In this document: positions 60,268 to 64,000 of the stretch, piece after piece
Numbering within the stretch: the stretch's first letter is position 1
Layout: each line of letters starts with the position of its first letter
DNA from: Sporosarcina sp. FSL K6-1508
GTDB lineage: Bacteria > Bacillota > Bacilli > Bacillales_A > Planococcaceae
DNA: 64,000 nt
Assembly (NCBI RefSeq): GCF_038007465.1
Contig: NZ_JBBOXF010000001.1
Location: 2,739,001 to 2,803,000, forward strand
Direction: 5' to 3'
Made by a program: the position numbers and the translations under genes
The notes under the pieces: generated by a model
The model's database searches: none
What the model was told of the DNA's origin: nothing
What the model saw: the letters and a program-made list of their open reading frames with translations, nothing else

Positions 60268-62181
60268 ATGAAATTTCCAAGCGTTGCAACAAATCGAAAG
60301 CTCGTCACTAACACAGAGATTAATAAAAAAATAGCGGATATGACTAGTGTCTTACAAGGGTTTTGGGCAGCAGATAGATGGGATATAAGAATTTGCCCAC
60401 ATCCTAGTGCGATAGAGTTAAGTAAGAATCCTTCGTTAAGAAATCGTTGGGTAAATTTTGATAAAGTAGAAAACATCTGGTTAAAAACAGAATTAAAATA
60501 CTTTTATTATGTTCTCTTAAATAATGGAACTTGGAGTGCAAAAACTGTTTGGATTAGAAAAGGAACAGTGATAAGTCGAATGTTGGGGTTTTTAAATTTA
60601 AAATATCCCGATATTACCTCTATAACTGAAGTACCTATAGTAAAAGCTTTGACGGAATACCGAACTTACTTAGTAGAACAAGGAATAAAATCTACGACTA
60701 AAAATTACAAGCTTGATATAAATCAAAATAAAATTTCTGTGCAAGCGAACTCCTACTACGTTACTAATTTAAAACAGTTTATGGAGTTCTATGAGGATTT
60801 CTATTTTGATGGTGAAGAATGGGATAAAGATGTTTGGGATCTAAGAAAACTTTCATTGCCGGAAGATAAGATAAATCCAACGTCCTACGAATATACAATC
60901 AATTTCAAGGGTTTTGAAAATGATTATTTTAAAGAAATCGTCAAGCGATATTGTAAGTTAATGTTAAATACACGTAGCTTTTCCCATGTAGTTGATATGG
61001 CGTCAAAATTAAGAGAGTTTTTTAATTTTATAAATACAAATTGTGAAGGCATACGAAGGATTCATCAATTAACTAGGAATGAAGTTGAGCAATATTTAAA
61101 TGAAATTAATTTAAAAGGTTTAAAACCTAGTACTGCGACTGGACGAATATCTACTTTAGAAGTTTTTTTCTCTACACTTCAAAGGTTTGATTGGAAGGAT
61201 TCGCCTTCCCAAATCCTTATCTTTCGAGAAGATTATCCTAAAGTGCCGAAGGCACAACCACGTTATATAGATGAACATGTCCTTGAACAATTAAATGTTA
61301 AATTGGATAAATTGGAACCTTATATGGCTGCAATGGTTATGGTACTTCAAGAATGCGGAATGCGTATCGGTGAACTTTGTACATTGAAAAAAGGGAGTGT
61401 CATAACAGATAAAGAAGGGGATTGCTTTTTAAAGTATTATCAGTGGAAAATGAAGAAAGAACATACCATTCCTATTTCTAAAGAAATTGCTGCATTGATA
61501 TTGGTTCAAGAGCAAAGAGTGGCTTATGAACTTGACGATGGATGTGTATATGTATTTCCACGGAAAGATGGTTCTCCATTGAAGCAAGATACCTTTAGAG
61601 TTAAATTAAATAAATTAGCTTATGAAGAAAAGATAACGGATAATAAAGGAGAGATTTTCCGATTTCATGCTCATGCCTTTCGGCATACAGTTGGCACTAG
61701 AATGATAAACAACGGAGTGCCACAGCATATTGTTCAAAAATTCTTAGGGCATGAATCACCAGAAATGACTGCAAGATATGCCCATATTTTTGATGAAACT
61801 CTAAAGAAAGAGTTCATAAAGTTTAAGGAAACTTTGGTGACGAATAGCGGTAGCATTCTGGATTTAACCGAAGAAAATACTGAAGCTGACAATACAGATC
61901 TTCAATGGTTTAAAAAAAATATCAATGCACAAGCACTTCCTAATGGCTATTGTCGTTTACCAGTAATTGCGGGACCGTGTCCTCACGCAAATGCTTGTTT
62001 AGATTGTACGAACTTCTGTACAAGTAAACAATTTCTAAATGAACATGAAGAGCACTTAGACCGAACTAAAGAAATATTAAATAGGGCTAAACAGAACCAA
62101 TGGCAGCGTCAGGTTGAAACTAACGAACGTGTTAAAAATAGATTAGAGCAAATTATTCATTCGTTAAAGGAGACGAATTAA
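60268..62181 (+). CDS. tnpB: Transposase B of Tn554 family
   Basis: A 637-residue tyrosine recombinase with a large N-terminal DNA-binding part, catalytic motifs [20 protein letters not shown] and [16 protein letters not shown], and a C-terminal cysteine-rich tail ([16 protein letters not shown]) probably binding metal. Order and length match Tn554 TnpB. It overlaps neither neighbour but lies only two bases from each. Confidence 0.95.
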   Translation: MKFPSVATNRKLVTNTEINKKIADMTSVLQGFWAADRWDIRICPHPSAIELSKNPSLRNRWVNFDKVENIWLKTELKYFYYVLLNNGTWSAKTVWIRKGTVISRMLGFLNLKYPDITSITEVPIVKALTEYRTYLVEQGIKSTTKNYKLDINQNKISVQANSYYVTNLKQFMEFYEDFYFDGEEWDKDVWDLRKLSLPEDKINPTSYEYTINFKGFENDYFKEIVKRYCKLMLNTRSFSHVVDMASKLREFFNFINTNCEGIRRIHQLTRNEVEQYLNEINLKGLKPSTATGRISTLEVFFSTLQRFDWKDSPSQILIFREDYPKVPKAQPRYIDEHVLEQLNVKLDKLEPYMAAMVMVLQECGMRIGELCTLKKGSVITDKEGDCFLKYYQWKMKKEHTIPISKEIAALILVQEQRVAYELDDGCVYVFPRKDGSPLKQDTFRVKLNKLAYEEKITDNKGEIFRFHAHAFRHTVGTRMINNGVPQHIVQKFLGHESPEMTARYAHIFDETLKKEFIKFKETLVTNSGSILDLTEENTEADNTDLQWFKKNINAQALPNGYCRLPVIAGPCPHANACLDCTNFCTSKQFLNEHEEHLDRTKEILNRAKQNQWQRQVETNERVKNRLEQIIHSLKETN

Positions 62182-62182
62182 G

Positions 62183-62548
62183 ATGACTAGAAAGAGTAAC
62201 ACAACTGCCATAATTCAACTATCCAAAGAAAAGTCGGAGAAGACAAGAATTAGGGTTGAAAAGACAATTTCAGAGATGGCACTGAAAAAAGAGAAGATTA
62301 ATTTTAATTCCGTTGCACAAAAAGCAAGTGTTTCAAAGTCATGGCTGTACAAACAAAAAGACATTAGAACTAGAATAGAGACATTAAGAGGGATGCAAAT
62401 AAGTGAATTAGTTCCCCGTAAACAGAGTAAAAACCTTCGTTCAGAAGATAGTTTAATTAAGACATTAAAAATCCGAATAAAGGCACTAGAAGAAGAAAAC
62501 AAACAATTAAGGGATCAAGTTCAAAAATTACATGGCAAGTTGTTTTAG
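62183..62548 (+). CDS. tnpC: TnpC of Tn554 family
   Basis: A 121-residue basic protein with a helix-turn-helix-like segment (NFNSVAQKASVSKSWLYKQ) and a C-terminal coiled coil, matching TnpC/DUF6262 proteins. In Tn554 it influences transposition frequency and orientation. The ribosome site is GGAG in the end of tnpB. Confidence 0.9.
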   Translation: MTRKSNTTAIIQLSKEKSEKTRIRVEKTISEMALKKEKINFNSVAQKASVSKSWLYKQKDIRTRIETLRGMQISELVPRKQSKNLRSEDSLIKTLKIRIKALEEENKQLRDQVQKLHGKLF

Positions 62549-62711
62549 AGGTCTTGTTGAATAAGATAAAATAGTACATTGCAAATTAAAACAAGAAAAG
62601 CACTCTGTTAAATATGGAGCAAGGCATTCCCGAAGATCTTCTATGGTTAGACTACAGCTAATGTTACTGGATAGATAACATTCCCTTGGGGAAAAATCAA
62701 AATATACAAAA

Positions 62712-62757
62712 GTAAGTGGAGAAAAACGACTCGTTTTTCTCCACTTACCCTTTATTT
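62712..62757. terminator. Strong convergent terminator between tnpC and pckA
   Basis: An 18-bp perfect stem (62712-62729 with 62731-62748) starts GTAAGTGGAG and ends with CTCCACTTAC, with a one-base centre and a following T-rich tail. It can terminate pckA on the minus strand and the tnp operon on the plus strand. The 160 bases before it carry no gene. Confidence 0.85.
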
Positions 62758-62765
62758 TATGATTT

Positions 62766-64000
62766 TTATAAAAACTTCTCGAAATTTTCCCGAAATAGAT
62801 TTGTTAATTTTGTTGCTTGGATATCATAAGCCTCTTTATCTTTCCATGTATTGCGGGGGTTAAGAATTTCAGATGGTACATTAGGACAACTTTTAGGTAT
62901 GTTAAGACCAAAACTCCGTTCCATTTCAAATTCTGTATGTGCTAATTGACCTTCAATAGCTGCTGTAACCATCGCTCGAGTATGGGAAAGGGAAATACGT
63001 TCGCCTATTCCATAAGGGCCTCCTGACCAACCTGTATTAATTAAATAAACATCCACGTCATGTTTCCGAATTTTCTCTCGAAGCATTTCAGCATAAACTC
63101 TAGGTGATAATGGCAAGAATGGTGCACCAAAACAGGTTGAAAATGTTGCTTCTGGTTCTGTTATGCCCCTTTCAGTTCCAGCTAATTTACTGGTATAACC
63201 TGAAAGAAAATAATACATGGCATGTTCTTTTGATAATTTAGAAATGGGTGGTAAAACACCGAACGCATCTGCTGTTAAAAAGAAAATAACATTTGGATGT
63301 CCTGCCGTACTCGGATTAAGAGCATGCGGAATGTTATGGATCGGATAAGCTGCTCGTGTGTTTTCTGTTAAACTACAATCATTATAATCTGCCAAATGTG
63401 TATGAGGATCGATTATGACATTTTCTAAAACAGATCCATAAGTAATCGCGCGAAATATTTCTGGTTCTTTTTCCTCTGATAAGTTGATGCATTTTGCGTA
63501 ACAACCACCTTCAATATTAAATACACCTTTGTCTGACCAACCATGTTCATCATCACCAATTAACATACGATTAGCATCTGCTGAGAGAGTGGTCTTTCCC
63601 GTACCTGATAAACCAAAAAATAAAGCAACATCTTCATTTAATCCTTTATTTGCAGAACAATGCATAGAAAGAACATCATTAATTGGTAAAAGATAATTCA
63701 TTATAGTAAAAATCGATTTTTTAATCTCTCCTGCGTACTGTGTTCCTCCAATCAATACGATTTTTTTATCGAAATTAATCACAATAAAAGTTTCGGAATT
63801 TGTTCCATGAATGGAAGGTGTAGCTTCAAAATTAGGAACGCAGATTACAGTGAAATCTTCTTTGTGTACAGCTAACTCTTCTTTTGTTGGACGAATAAAT
63901 AATTGATGAGCAAATAAATTATGCCAAGCATACTCGTTAATGATTCGAATAGGTAGACGATATGCTTGATCGGCTCCAGCGAACCCATCAAATACAAATA
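62766..64000 (-). CDS. pckA: Phosphoenolpyruvate carboxykinase (ATP), partial
   Basis: 411 codons of a PEP carboxykinase, the C-terminal three quarters; the N-terminal part lies beyond the window. The enzyme converts oxaloacetate and ATP to phosphoenolpyruvate, the first step of gluconeogenesis. Visible are FDGFAGAD and [12 protein letters not shown] at the window edge, [12 protein letters not shown], the P-loop [11 protein letters not shown], the metal site LIGDDEHGW and a normal C-terminus FRENFEKF. The frame is open to base 64000 without interruption. It is odd as transposon cargo. Confidence 0.93.
   Translation of the reverse strand, partial: FVFDGFAGADQAYRLPIRIINEYAWHNLFAHQLFIRPTKEELAVHKEDFTVICVPNFEATPSIHGTNSETFIVINFDKKIVLIGGTQYAGEIKKSIFTIMNYLLPINDVLSMHCSANKGLNEDVALFFGLSGTGKTTLSADANRMLIGDDEHGWSDKGVFNIEGGCYAKCINLSEEKEPEIFRAITYGSVLENVIIDPHTHLADYNDCSLTENTRAAYPIHNIPHALNPSTAGHPNVIFFLTADAFGVLPPISKLSKEHAMYYFLSGYTSKLAGTERGITEPEATFSTCFGAPFLPLSPRVYAEMLREKIRKHDVDVYLINTGWSGGPYGIGERISLSHTRAMVTAAIEGQLAHTEFEMERSFGLNIPKSCPNVPSEILNPRNTWKDKEAYDIQATKLTNLFRENFEKFL

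Larger units (their letters stand above)
13307..64000. mobile_element. Integrative and conjugative element, right end not reached
   Basis: Between the spoIIP stop and the window end nearly all genes are of ICE or plasmid type: integrase, repressor pair, RepL-like initiator, ParMR, Tcp-like secretion system, coupling protein, SSB, annealase, RadC and cargo. The left junction must lie between the spoIIP stop and the integrase end (13307-13456). The normal downstream neighbour lepA is missing. The matching attachment site is outside the window, so the exact core is not defined. A Tn554-type transposon is nested at its visible right part. Confidence 0.88.
59046..64000. mobile_element. Tn554-family transposon (left part)
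   Basis: The element starts within a few bases of 59046 where radC homology stops. It carries, in the order of Tn554, tnpA (361 residues, same length as in Tn554), tnpB (637) and tnpC (121). It then carries a pckA gene in the opposite direction. The right end and the rest of radC lie outside the window, so its length and cargo are incomplete. Confidence 0.88.

Noticed and set aside
1..64000. rRNA or tRNA genes
   Set aside because: I saw no rRNA signature or convincing tRNA cloverleaf with TTCRANNC arm on either strand, although a scan by eye can miss one.

Overview
The window comes from a low-GC, endospore-forming Gram-positive bacterium. It reads best as a Sporosarcina-like member of the Bacillales; this rests on gene order and protein resemblance, since I could run no database search. 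Positions 1-13306 are ordinary chromosome in the conserved order yqeG-yqeH-aroE-yhbY-nadD-yqeK-rsfS-yqeM-comEA-comEB-comEC-(yqzM)-holA-rpsT-gpr-spoIIP. They encode ribosome maturation, NAD and shikimate synthesis, DNA uptake, clamp loading and sporulation proteins. In Bacillus the next gene is lepA; here it is displaced.

From about 13310 to the window end lies a large integrative and conjugative element (ICE); its right end is not reached. At its left end a tyrosine integrase points inward, followed by an ImmA-like protease, a repressor/Cro pair with four shared operators, and an excisionase-like protein. Next comes a plasmid-like module: a NusG-family paralogue, a RecD2-type helicase, a RepL-like initiator followed by a palindrome array, and a ParM/ParR segregation pair. 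Positions 24.8-36.6 kb carry a Tcp-like type IV secretion system (TcpC, TcpD, TcpE fusion, proline-rich linker protein, VirB4, lipoprotein, VirB6, peptidoglycan hydrolase). Positions 36.6-48.7 kb carry a second palindrome array, a RusA-like nuclease, two replication-relaxation proteins, a VirD4-type coupling protein and an S1 protein, with an array of immunity-like cargo genes at 39.8-44.6 kb separated by a repeated palindromic element. A candidate oriT is at 48.78-48.90 kb. A likely ABC-three-component defence cassette follows (49.3-51.9 kb). The last ICE module (52-59 kb) encodes a RecT-like annealase, a CHC2 zinc-finger protein, SSB, a Cas4/RecB-like nuclease, a GNAT toxin-antitoxin-like pair and RadC.

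The ICE radC gene is cut at its HNHPSG motif by a Tn554-family transposon (tnpA-tnpB-tnpC), whose first visible cargo is a phosphoenolpyruvate carboxykinase gene running off the window.

The most unusual signal is regulatory. A ~235-nt leader RNA occurs twice (52067-52301 and 57509-57740), supported by a compensatory base-pair change. Four related terminators sit in the same module, and further intrinsic terminators lie directly in front of transfer genes, two of them inside 14-codon leader ORFs. Together with an element-encoded NusG paralogue near the start of the long plus-strand gene run, this suggests processive antitermination or attenuation controlling the ICE. That is a hypothesis, not something the sequence proves.
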